From: Parapristionchus giblindavisi
Taxonomy: Eukaryota > Nematoda > Chromadorea > Rhabditida > Diplogasteridae
Direction of reading: 5' to 3'
DNA length: 64,000 nucleotides
Assembly: GCA_943737045.1 (NCBI GenBank)
Contig: CALSFV010000243.1
Span: 745,449-809,448, forward strand
This document shows, in pieces, positions 1-37,000 of this stretch. The translations under genes and the position numbers were made by a program. The notes beneath the pieces were generated by a model. It saw only the letters and a program-made list of their open reading frames with translations. It was not told the DNA's origin and ran no database searches. Position 1 is the first letter of the stretch. Every line of letters starts with the position of its first letter.

Positions 1-700
1 GAACGGAATTTTTATCGCAAGTTTGAAAAATAAGGTCAGTTTGCGTTAACGTGGTACTACGGTAGATGAGTTACGGTAGCTGAAAATATTCTAGAAAAGT
101 TTATCTCGTCGAGCTACACAAGGAGGGACTAAGCACGGAATTTATATCGCAAGTTTGAAAAATAAAGTCAGTTTGCGTTAACGTAGTACTTCGGTAGATG
201 GGTTACGGTGGCTGAAAATATTCTAAAAAATGTGTCTCGTCGAGTTACACAACGTTGGACTAAGCACGCAATTTTTATCACAAGTTTAAAAAATAAAATC
301 AGTTTGCGTTAACGTAGTACTACGGTATATGGGTTACGGTAGCTGAAAATATTCCAGAAAAGTTTATCCCGTCGAGTTACACAAGGATGGAGCAAGCACG
401 GAATTTTTATCACAAGTTTGAAAAATAAAGTCAGTTTGCGTTAACGTAGTACTACGGTAGATGGGATACGGTAGCTGAAAATGGTCTAGAAAAATTTGTC
501 TCGCTGAGATACCAAAGGAGGGACCAAACACGGAATTTTAATCGCAAGGTTGGAAAAAAGTGCAAATTAGGTACGGTAGGGGTACGGTAGGTGGGTTACG
601 GTAGCTGAAAATATTCTAGAAAAGTTTATTATGTTGAGTTACATAAGTATCAAGCAAGCAAGGAATTTTATTGCACGCTTGAAAATGAAGTCAGTTCATG
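1..700. repeat. Tandem repeat, about 132-bp unit, about 5 copies
   Basis: The block GGAATTTTTATCGCAAG...TCAGTTTGCGTTAACGTAGTA...GGTTACGGTAGCTGAAAATATTC recurs near 4, 135, 266, 398, 531 and 660, drifting towards the end. It contains no open frame. It lies upstream of the visible GPCR exons, so it is probably intronic. The array continues off the left edge of the window. Confidence 0.85.
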
Positions 701-999
701 ATAGAAAATAAAATCAGTTTGCAATTGGATTACGGTAAGTTCACAGACCAACATATAAACGGGTGATTTTCTCAGAATTTTGATAAATGACCCCGGTTTT
801 TTAGTTGCGTAATCGCCTTGTATCACAGTCGCGCACAAGTTATCAAAAAATGGGGATCCTAAGTGCCCAGTAAAGCAAAATGCTTAGCTCTCTAAGTAAG
901 GTATGTAATCAATATTTACAGAGAAATCAGATGGCGAGCTCCTGCGACGAAGCACTGCAGGCAACCTGGAGAGGGCACGATCGAGAACGTTACGGTATG
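700..999. other. Non-coding stretch between tandem repeat and mariner fossil
   Basis: AT-rich sequence with no coding exon or recognisable element that I can see. It includes a partial echo of the tandem repeat near 690-740. Confidence 0.4.
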
Positions 1000-2936
1000 T
1001 AGGGTGCGCCATAATTACCCGAACTGTTGTCTCCATATGAATCTCCCCTTGGAAATGTGACCTGAGTGATATGGTTCATGGTAAAGCTTATCAAGAATAT
1101 GGGCCGCAGTAGTGTACTAGCGAATCTCGCCGTGGTCTCTTTTAGCTCTGACACAAGCCATGAGTCTCTTCTCATATGCGACTGCCGATTCCCGCAAGTA
1201 GTTGTCATCGAGTTCGTCCCATGCCTTGAGAAGCGGAGCACTGAGGGAGTCGAGGTTCTGGTGCTTGATAGAGGACATCTTGGCCTACAACACCTCCAAG
1301 CACTACAGTCGAGGAGGTTGAGAGTGGGGGGGGGCGATCGATTTGCCAACAATCGTTTTCACAACGGATCATAAATCGGTTGGGGGGTGGCGTATAGCAA
1401 CCAAAGTTGCATCGTTGTTATTAGTGGGAGTATACGGTATTGTGCTACCGTAACCGTCAGGAATCGCTAACTGACTTTTTTCAGTCGACCCATGACCCGG
1501 GGTTCATGGTTGAAAATAGCCGAAGTCGAAAAATTCATGATACTCCAAGACCAAATACAAGTTGCCAGTATATCAATAGCGAGCCAACTTTTATCTTTCT
1601 GGATACCGTAACCCGTACTACCGTAATCAAACAGGGATTTGCCGTGAATTTCGCTATAATATTGTAGGGTACGGTAGCTAGATTACGGTAGTTCGGGTTA
1701 CGGTATCCATAAAGAGAAAAGTTGGCTCACTATTGATATAATGGCAACTAGTATTTGATCGCGGGCCATCATGAATTTTTCGACTTCGGCCATTTTCAAC
1801 CATGAACCCCGGGTCATGGGTCGACTGAAAAAAGTCAGTTCGCGATTCCTGACGGTTACGGTAGCACAATACCGTATACTTCCACTAATAACAACGATGC
1901 AACTTTGGTTGCTATACACCACCCCCCAACCGATTTATGATCCGTTGTGAAAACGATCGTTGGCAAATCGATCGCCCCCCGAGATTGGGGGAGTTCGGAA
2001 GTAATTCAATGTGATGGATTTTGCCGAGTGCATGGGTGAAAAACCACGACTGGGTCAACTTTGTCATGTCATTGACGACAGAATCTTACCGAAAGGTCTA
2101 GTGGTCCTGACCGAAGTGGGTATGGTATCGGAGTAGAAGCGCGTCTTCGAGGATGTGCTTGGTAAAATATGCCTTATTGATCTAGACGCATGGAGTGGCA
2201 AAACAAGAGTGGACTTTCCAGTTGGGCAAACAGCAGCTAAAACCTTGGCGTATTGTGGAAGACTGATATGACCCATGACCCCAGCCGTCTTGTAGGATTC
2301 TTTAAGATCAGAGGCAATAATTCTGTTGTTCTCGATATTCAGGTTGTCTTTGAAGGTAGGATATTCTCTTCGCTGAACATCGTGCTGAAGTGCGCGGACC
2401 TAGCACAACGCATAAAAAGTTGAGGTCACCGTTCTCAGCGGAGCTTGATCTGTCGCTCATTCGGTTCTAACAGTTTACTGTACTTGTAAGGGAGAAGAGT
2501 CAGCTGAGACCTGAGGAGATGAAGAATGGAAGTGTTCGAGATATCGAGTCTCCAGATCGTAAACTTGTGGTTTCGAAACACCATCTTTCGGATGAGATCT
2601 CGGTTCGTAGCGGTGGAAACTGAAATCGGTCTACCTCTACCCGGACGTTCCTTGTCAGTACCAAGATCTTGGTACACGATACCGGTATCGGATACAGCCG
2701 ACTCGTGAAAGCCGAGCTGATGAACTATGACAATCTACCTTGTACACTTGAGAATGAGGGGTCGCAGTCGACTTTACTTCCCCATTACTAGAAGACTTGA
2801 CTAACTGACTTGAAACCTTGAATAGGGAGTGGCCAATGATCACTCGTCATGATGCTGCAATATGGGTTGCGCATTTGCATTGGGGGCCTGGGAATCATAA
2901 TGGTGAAATCAGTTCGGGTAATTTTGGCGCACCCTG
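1000..2936 (-). pseudogene. Tc1/mariner-type element with dead transposase, interrupted by a foldback
   Basis: Terminal inverted repeats AGGGTGCGCCATAATTACCC (1001) and its complement ending at 2936 next to TA bound about 1.28 kb of mariner sequence plus a 652-bp insert. Transposase pieces read on the minus strand. The N-terminal part (about 2680-2435) has the family signature GRGRPISVSTATNRDLIRKM followed by a helix-turn-helix-like block. A middle piece (about 2280-2060) contains CPTGKSTLVL, like the CATGKTPLVF block before the second catalytic Asp. The C-terminal piece (about 1330-1130) reads LNLLD, then after a frame change WDELDDNYLRESAVAYEKRL. Stops and frameshifts separate the pieces, so this is a fossil. 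The insert (1329-1980) falls next to the third catalytic Asp region. The element lies in an intron of the GPCR gene. Confidence 0.8.
1329..1980. mobile_element. 652-bp foldback element inserted in the mariner fossil
   Basis: The left arm starts GGGGGGCGATCGATTTGCCA and the right arm ends with its complement. Arms of about 300 bp meet near 1655. The flanks are GAGAGTGGG and GAGATTGGG, a 9-bp imperfect target duplication. The same family occurs at 58090-60020. No coding capacity. A 9-bp duplication would fit a Mutator-like non-autonomous element, but the G-run makes the exact edges uncertain. Confidence 0.75.
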
Positions 2937-3116
2937 TATACTCTTATTTATCGATTTATCGGAGAATTTTTACTTCGATTGCGCTAATAATTTTCCCCTA
3001 AAATAATGATGTTGTCCAATTTCCTGTTGTGTATAATATGATGGAATAAAGAATACGAATGAGAGAAACAGCAGATCTGGTTCCAAATCAATCGATAATC
3101 ATCTCATCACTTACAG

Positions 3117-3927
3117 AATGACATTTGTTATCGTACTCGCTTTTCTCGCTTGCTGGACGCCGTATGCCATCGTTATGTTCCTCCACTTCACCACACAGAC
3201 ACAGTGGTACGTGGTACCTACCGTAATTCTTGGCAACCTGCCAACTACCGTAATCTGATCTTCGTTGTAGGATCCCGAAAGAGTTGCGCAAGCACATCTA
3301 TGCGTTCGCAGTGTTCAATTCGGCGATAACGCCCTACCTCTACGGCTACTACTCCTTTGATGTTAAGAAGGTACGCGGATAATTGGATTCCGATCGCAGG
3401 CGAGAGATTTAAATTTGAAATTCCAGGAGATCAAACTACTGGCGCGCTGTTCCAAAGCTACCGTGTCCGAGCGTCATCTATCGCAGTCGGCAGCCATTCA
3501 GAGGTATTGATTAATTGATGACACTCGAAGTGCGTCAGCTACAGTATGTCTCTCACCAGGAACGCGTCAATGAGTGTGTCGGAGCGTGTGCGCCGACGGA
3601 GTGCGAGCGCGAACAATATCGATGCGCACTCTGACGGAAGGTCGTCGTCGATCTCCAACGGCAAAGGAACCGCCGTGTCCTATCTTAAGGTACACTTAGT
3701 GATTTAGTAGTGACTTAGTGAGTTAGCAGAGTGACTTAGTGAGTTAGCAAAGTGATTTAGTGACTTAGCAGAGTGACTTAGTGAGTTAGCAGAGTGGCTT
3801 ATCAGATTGGCTTAGCTAAGTGTGTCTAACCCTAGCGGTCTACGTTAGTACTAACCCTAGCGACTTGCCGTGACTCGCATGCTCATATCTAATAATAACA
3901 CTACAGCCGACACAGTCGCGAGACTAG
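3117..3927 (+). CDS. Rhodopsin-family GPCR, 3' exons only (TM6-TM7-tail)
   Basis: Exons 3117-3206, 3271-3370, 3427-3503 and 3560-3689 join in frame with AG/GT boundaries. A last 7-codon exon, 3907-3927, ending in TAG is tentative. Exon 1 encodes TM6 with the class A signature ACWTPYAIVMFLHF. Exon 2 encodes TM7, AFAVFNSAITPYLYGYYSF, where the NPxxY position reads TPYLY. The tail is rich in Ser and Arg (RVRRRSASANN), suitable for phosphorylation by receptor kinases. TM1-TM5 must lie upstream of the window. I infer a plasma-membrane peptide receptor. The TM6/TM7 style resembles nematode GnRH/AKH-type receptors, but the ligand class is not established. Confidence 0.75.
3692..3822. repeat. Minisatellite GTGACTTAGTGAGTTAGCAGA
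   Basis: Roughly 20-23-bp units built from GTGACTTAGTGAGTTAGCA and variants are repeated about five times in the intron after the fourth readable GPCR exon. Confidence 0.8.
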
Positions 3928-3980
3928 AAAGGGAACAAATTTATCCACACACAAATGACTTCGGTGAGCATCGTCCGTAT

Positions 3981-4106
3981 CTTTAAAGGCACACCCCAAA
4001 CTAATCTTACTCTCCGCATTGGTAACACTCTCTCGTATGCAATGAAAGCGAGATTGTACGGCCAGAGCGGAGAGTTTCACATTAGCGATGGGTGTCGCTT
4101 TAATAC
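3981..4106. repeat. Dispersed 120-bp palindromic repeat, copy 1
   Basis: Begins TTTAAAGGCACACCCC and ends GGGTGTCGCTTTAA, with a shared core GGCCAGAGCGGA. Related copies lie near 17943-18062 and 23136-23260. Probably a very small inverted-repeat element. No clear target duplication was read. Confidence 0.6.
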
Positions 4107-4447
4107 CCCGAAAACTTTGGCGAGAAGTGCAAGTAATGTGGCTTTCCAAATTCAAGGAAAAGGAGACGAAAGGGAGAGGACAACTAGTAGAGAAAGCGAT
4201 GATTTGGTTTAATTCTCGACTTTTGAGTAAAGCATTATTTTTTACGATACAATACGATACAGTGACGCTTTATCAAGCATCATTGGGGAATGGATGCCAA
4301 AACGACTGATTAGTCTGGTCTTGCTGAGGTAGTTGTTGAAATGTCGAATTATGGAATCTTTGAAAATATTAATTTTCACTTGGGAAGTAGTGCGGGTAAT
4401 CCTGAAATACTAATAATATTAATAATACTAATAATAGTAATAACATT

Positions 4448-4552
<105 letters not shown>

Positions 4553-7500
4553 GTGCAGTTCAACAGCAACAAAAAAGAGCGCAAATTAAAATGTAAGATA
4601 AGGAATTGTCTCTGCTTTTTATTTTCACATCCTTTGAACAGTGCATAAGGGTTTTTATTCTTGAGACCTATCTAAATGAACGATCTATTATTGATAAAGA
4701 CCACCTTTGCTTCATCTCTTTCGTCTGAAACTTATCTCATCAATATCGAAAATATTTTTGAACAATGATATCTCGAAACTTTAAAAAATGGGAAATATTT
4801 TAGAAATAAACAAACTACTATTTTATTTTAAAATACCAAATAAATATTTTATGAAAACTGGTAAATTCCAAATATTTCAGGAGTGTTCGGCGTTAAATCT
4901 CACGGTATCCCCGATGACGGTCTACCGTAATCAGGACTTCGTCTGACCGCCACTACCGTAATCTACCGTATACCCTACTGCCACATATACCGTATCCCAT
5001 CGTATATCGTGTACTCTACTGTATACCGCATGTCCAATCATGTACCGTATCCTAGGCCCATTTTTTCACTCTGCTATCATCAAAATATGTGTACGCTCTC
5101 ACTCTCCATCATCATCATCAGGATTTCTGTCTCCAAGCATTGCCAAACTTTGTCCGGACCAAAAACGGCGTTGTTTTTCCTGTTTTTTTTTTATATACAA
5201 AAATATTAAATAATTTGAATTTTGTTTTGGTTCAAAACTTTTAAAAGGCTTCTTGCGCTAGCTTTCGCCGTTCGCATAATCGATAGTTCCGTAAGTAATC
5301 GATTAGTCGCCCGAATTGCAATATCCCACAAATGTTGATCTCTGCTAGCCAAATATCGATCGATTGTTTCACATTTCTCCATTGTGATAAATTCCGATTC
5401 AATCATTCTGTATGTGAATCCAGACATCATTCTTGCTCGAAATCTTTTTATTGGATTTTGTCATCTTTTTTCAATTTTTTCATGCATTTTGACTGTTTTT
5501 TAGTGAGTGTGCAGGTGGGTTTCGGTCCAGGGACCAAAAAAGGTGGGCCAATACAATCAAAGAGGGAAACGATGATACAAAGATACAGAGCGATGAACAT
5601 TCCATTAGAAAGGGGAACTAGTCTGGATCAATAAATCAATAAATAACAAAAAGAAACGGGGAGCAGGAACGGATACGGTGCGGTGTTACGTGCTGATCTG
5701 CGAGACGGAGCTCTACAGGGGCGGTGGGACAAAGTGTGCAATATAGGGGCGGGACTTGCGGGTGAACAGAAATGTACTAGTAGCAATGATAGGAAAAATA
5801 ATAATCGCAACAAATAATCTTTAAAAAATAATAAGAATACACCAATGTCAGTGGAAAAGAGAGCAAACTGTTTAAGACAATGGGTGATGTGTGTATGTGT
5901 GTATTTGTGCGCGCATGCAGTCCCGCTTGACCGCGCCCCCTTCCGCTCACGCTCCTCGCGGCAGCCGGGAATTGTCGCCACGCACACCTCATCCGCTAAA
6001 TAGCATCTTCGAGTAAGTGGGAGCTGTAGTCGCGATCGCTGTCTCCTTTTCTAATGTAAAAGCATGCTATTGGATCGAGTCAGCGATCACGACTACCTAA
6101 ATTCCACCATATTCAAGAGCTGTAGAGCGGATAAAATGGCGCGGACTGCAGCGCGCCACTCACGTCCGCGCGCGGAAACGCGGTCATGCGGTGCCGTATC
6201 GTACCATGGGCCGTGGACAAGGGATCAGGGGAGCAAGCAGTGTCGTCGGTGACAGGAAGTAAATTGGTAAATCGACGCTGCGACAATTCAAGGCGATAAA
6301 TCTAACTGGGGGCTGGGGGTATGCCACGTGAAAATTAGAATATTAGAAGACTGGACAAATGGGGACTTAGTGGATATACAGCATGATAAAGAATAGAATA
6401 GTGGTGTAGAGAATGAATGAATGAATAGAGTGGTAGAGCCATCGCACTCGTATGTTTTTATGGGATTTTCTAGCCGTTTTTCGTCTTTTTATTCGAGCTT
6501 TGCGCCGGCACATGCTGCTTGTCGCATGATTGAAGGAAACTGTCAAGGAAGTGGACAAGTGATATCGTGTAAAACGCATGCGCTAGCACGCACGAGTTTC
6601 CCGATCACATGACAAACAGTCATGCCGCGTCAAAGCTCACATTTTTCCAACGTATATATGTATATAATATATATAGATATAATGTGATAATCTAAAATAA
6701 CGAAGGGGGATTAGGTGGTGCATGGGCGAGTGAGTGTAAAATTAGGGAGAAAGTAGTGGGGGGGGGGGAACATTCTGGAGACAGGGGTAGGATATAAGAG
6801 CGTTATCAGGGAAATTTAGAAAAAAATAGGCGAAAAAGTAGCGTTGTTGGGAGAGATGTGGGGGTACCCCACTCTTCTTTTTTTTGAAGCAAAGCCGCTG
6901 CGGAGACAATCAGAACGGATCAGATAACATAGTGGAGAGAGACGGAGAGACGCAGAGAGACAGAGAAGCAAAACGATATACAATACTACAAGGCAGAAGC
7001 CAAATGTAAAACGGTGGGTAGAGTGAACTATTGGTATGTGCGAGCGAGTGCAGGCCGGGGTACAGTAATCGATAACTACCGTAATCCCCTAGGTGTAACT
7101 ACTAAGGCATAACGCACTGTTTTTGTGGTTGTTATTCAGGATCAGGTTCAAAGGTAGAGGACGGTAGATAGAAAGATAGATAGTAGTAGTGCATGCAAGG
7201 TATTATATTGGGTGGGTGCATTTTGGTTACGGTAGCATGGGGAAAGTCAGAGAGACAGTACGGACAACATGGGAGAACATCCAAAAATAGAAGTATAATA
7301 GTAGCAATAATAAAAATAAGAATAATATATATAATAAAACAGATCTTCTAGATGAGCTTTCAGAGGAGGGTGAAAGAGGGATTACAGTAGATTAGAATAA
7401 AGTTTGAGTTGAATAAAAAGAACGGAGGATCTAGTACAGACAGACTGTCACATACAACAAAAGTTAAAACAAAAATCGATAAAATGTGGGGCAATCGATA

Positions 7501-7650
7501 AATCAATAAAATTTGTGCAAACATCAATGGTGCGGCAAACTAACAAAACAGAAATGGAGTGGTTGGGAACAAAACTTGTTTCCTATCAATCAATGAGCAG
7601 TTGTGTGGTGTGGTGTGATGACGGTGGTGCGTAGAGTGCGTCGACCTTTC

Positions 7651-33365
<25,715 letters not shown>

Positions 33366-34013
33366 GATTTACCCTAGAACCATAATAATCATAGATCAGT
33401 CACGAGATCGATCAAGGAATGTGCGGAAACATGTGGTAAAACGAGATGTACAGGCAAAACAAGCACATTTTCCTCAAAAGAATTCTCTCTCAAACATTCT
33501 TGTTTCCTTCTTCGCTATTTATCTCTCACTGCTCTCTCCGCGATTCGTGAACACTCTAGTCGCGCAAAGCAGTGGGCAAAGTGACCTTATTACTGGGAGT
33601 GAATGGGCATTTATCAAGCATGGCTGTAAACAGTAAAGTACACTCTGCTAATACACAATTTCAATCACAGTGATTTAATAGTATTCGTCGGCGTGCCGCA
33701 CAACTTTCGAGCTGATGTAAAGCGTTGGCATTTTGCCAAAAATTCAAGTGAACTATACGGTAGGTTACGTGGTGAGACCGCAGATGCACACGCAGCGCGT
33801 GAGTGACGCGTTATGCGGTTGTGATCGTCGCCTTGAGTCACGAGATTTTTGTTTCGGTACTGATTTCACCCTGGTTTTCGATAATGGATACGACTACCGA
33901 GTACTGTTTTATGTTATTTATGTTCCGTCCGTTATTCCTTATCATCCTTGATCCTTGCTAACACTCGCTTGTCACTGTTTTCATGGTTTAAACAGCTCGA
34001 TTTCAGTGCTCAT
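33366..34013. promoter_or_regulatory. Shared divergent promoter region of EDC4 and the zinc-finger gene
   Basis: About 650 bp separates the EDC4 start (33365, minus) from the zinc-finger start (34014, plus). No exon is convincing inside it. A GC-richer island sits at 33770-33850. The TTTCAG at 34001-34006, just before the zinc-finger ATG, could act as a trans-splice acceptor. TTCTAG upstream of the EDC4 ATG could do likewise. No TATA box is assigned. Confidence 0.6.
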
Positions 34014-37000
34014 ATGCTCAACGCCCCATTGTCGTGGACAAATATCCTTCTCGGCGACGACGTTCTTTGCAAAGAAGCTGCAGCGGACGCTGCCTCGCTC
34101 TTCGAGTCCTCCACCTTCACCATCATGGACGATTCACAGAACTTCGAGCCGCAATTCGCCGCAGATTACACGTCGCATCACAATGTGCTGTGATCGCTTT
34201 AATATTTGTTCTTCAACATCATCGAGGCTCTTCAAACTAGTCGAAACCGGCCTCACTATTTTGTCTAATCGACGAAAAGCCAGATCGAATCAGAAAATAC
34301 CGGGCCATAATGCCAGATCGAATACGAAAATAAACCAAGGCTTATACCAGATCGAATCGAAAATACCCAAACTAAAGATCGAATATTTACCTCGAACTTG
34401 AATTAAACCTAAATTTGTGTTTTCCTTGTTACTCATATTGGTAGGTTTTATTGCTGACTTCATCCGAGTTGCGTGTATTTAGCTTTTAATTTGCTCATTT
34501 TATGGTCTTCTTATTCAGGGTTTTAACAATGAAGAACTTGCTAGTAGATTGCAAGAACGAGCTGCGGCTGGAGCCGAGCCACTCGCTAAGCGAGCGAGGT
34601 TTGTGGTTTATTTTCAACATAGGTGGGCGCGTGAAAACGAATATTTTTTGTCTTCTCTTCGGGGTCTTGCGCATAGCCTTGCCTCGCAAAAAATGGGAGA
34701 TGTTCTGTCGAATTATCCAATAATAAATTTCCGCGTAGCCATGCGCACAGCCCTGCTTCTCCCTTCCACGGTTTGCGCATAACCTTCCCTCAGTGTGCCC
34801 ATCTATGATTTTCAACGCTATCTAAATATATAATTTATTAGTAAATAATACGATTTATTTAGGATCGATCTCACTTCTGAGGCCACCCTGACGAATGGAA
34901 CTGACAACTCTGAAGAGAAAACTTTCACTGAACTTACTCAACTATCGGTAATTCTATATTCCTTCATTTTTATTTCAACATATCAGCTGATAAGCAAAGA
35001 TTAGTGTTAATATATATATTGATATTATATTAATCGAAATGGTTCTATTTCAGTCTGTGTACGATGTTCTCAATGGTGTGGATGAGTATCCTTCCACTTC
35101 TTCTTTCAATGACGCTCCCACTCAGTCTAATGCCGATCAGGTATGATTTACTCTCATGCAATATTGTTGATGCTCAATTGGAAGACCCAACTCTTCGTTT
35201 AACCTATGCTATAAACAAGTTCAATACTAATATACTATGCAATTGAAAGATTAGATTTTAGAGATGTATGTCTATCCAACGTTTATATTTCCAGGAGATG
35301 GAATGTCTTGATAATGTCGTGGAACAACAACCAACAACGTCTGAGGCCCCTCGTAATGAGGTCTGTAGATTTTTAAAAATTATTATTGTTATTATTTTAA
35401 ATATTTATGTTTATCCAACGTTTGTATTTCCAGGAGATGGAATATCTTGATAATGCCGTGGAAGAACAACCAACAACGTCTGAGGCCCCTCGTAATGAGG
35501 TCTGTCGATTTGCTGAGTATTATTATTGTTATTATTATGATTTTTATCTTTAATCGAACACCAATGATCTTCTTCTTCTTATTATTTCCATAGTTATATG
35601 AGAGGATATCTCATTGGATCGAAATACTCTTGGCATTCTATGAAAAAATGGATAGTGAGATTTTTGCAGTTTTATGTAGTACTGCCCGAGAGAAGTTCAC
35701 CCATGCAGGAGAGAAGTTGTGAAAATGCTTCTACGCCTCAGGGCATGACGTCATAAAAATTTAAAATTTTTGCAAACTTGCTCGTACGGCTTCATGAGTG
35801 GTACCAATCGATTCCTCGTTCAATTCTAAGACTTTTTTGATTCGGTACATTTTTTGTTAATCTTCGGTCTTCCTTAGGAAAAATGCAAAAAAATATTAAT
35901 AAATTCAATTTTTTCGAATTTAATATATTATGCAAGTGCAAAGGGCCGTTTTTTATTCGCTTAGTTTTTTCTTATTACAATTACACATACGCTTGTACAT
36001 ACCGTTAATTTTTTAAGGGGGGCCGGTAGATTGGAGAAGCAAAAAACAAGTGCAATTGAATTGTGGTGTGCTTACTGTAAAGCTGCCGAGTTTTATGCTA
36101 TTTCCCGGCTCTGGCCTCTGATTCTCGTTGTCGATGACAATTGATGTAATCATATTTAACACGGCTCAAGCAATATATTTATGGCATTCCTCGGCTACAA
36201 TAACTCACATAGCACACTGAAATGAATTAAACACATACCTAGATAAAGTGTAGGCAACAAGTCTCCGGGCACTTTTTCATATTTTTATAACTTTTGATCC
36301 AGGAAAGCAATCAAGCTGATCTTTTGAGTCAATGTACAGAATTTAACAAGGAATACAACCATGATATGCTGGCGAATTTACATTAGTTCATTATTGCTTA
36401 GTGATGACGCAATCGAATTACACTTTTTTGAAAAATTTTGTTTCTTTAGTCAAAAGTCCTGTTCTACTGAAACATTGTGAGAGTGGAGAACCCCATCAGG
36501 GCTGCATAGTCAAACAATCCGGAATGGCTCCGACTCTGATTTCAAGCTGTAGCAGGGTCGCAACTTTGACCACCACAATTTATAACTCTGCTTCTAGATG
36601 TGCTAACAACCCGTTCTAAGTGCTAAAATGATGCTAGTGGCGAGTAATGTTTATCCCCTTAATACGGTTGTCATTGCTCGCCATTTGCCCTCAGGGCATA
36701 AAATTTTTTTTTTGATAGGACGGATTTCGAGACCCTATTTTTCAGAAGGCAGGTATTCTAAAATTATGGATCCTGCGCAAGCAGCTTTGCAATGTATCAT
36801 AGATTTATTTCCCTTATTTTGGTTTAGTCCCGATTCCTTTCAGACCCGTAGCTAAAGTTATGCTGAGGTCTACTCGGTGCGCGCTCTTGTGCTTTCTCTC
36901 TCATTGCTCTTTCATTTCAGTGTGCTATGCGAGTTACTGTAGCCGAGGAATGCCATAAGTATATTGCTTGAGCCGTGTTTAGTAGATATGATTACATCAA

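Noticed and set aside
5628..5987. 119-codon minus-strand open frame
   Set aside because: Composition is pyrimidine-rich with no recognisable domain, and the plus strand is equally open in places.
34125..34193. Start of the zinc-finger protein at the ATG at 34125
   Set aside because: The upstream in-frame sequence from 34014 has coding-like codon use and sits right after a TTTCAG acceptor, so the earlier ATG is preferred; the later one remains possible.
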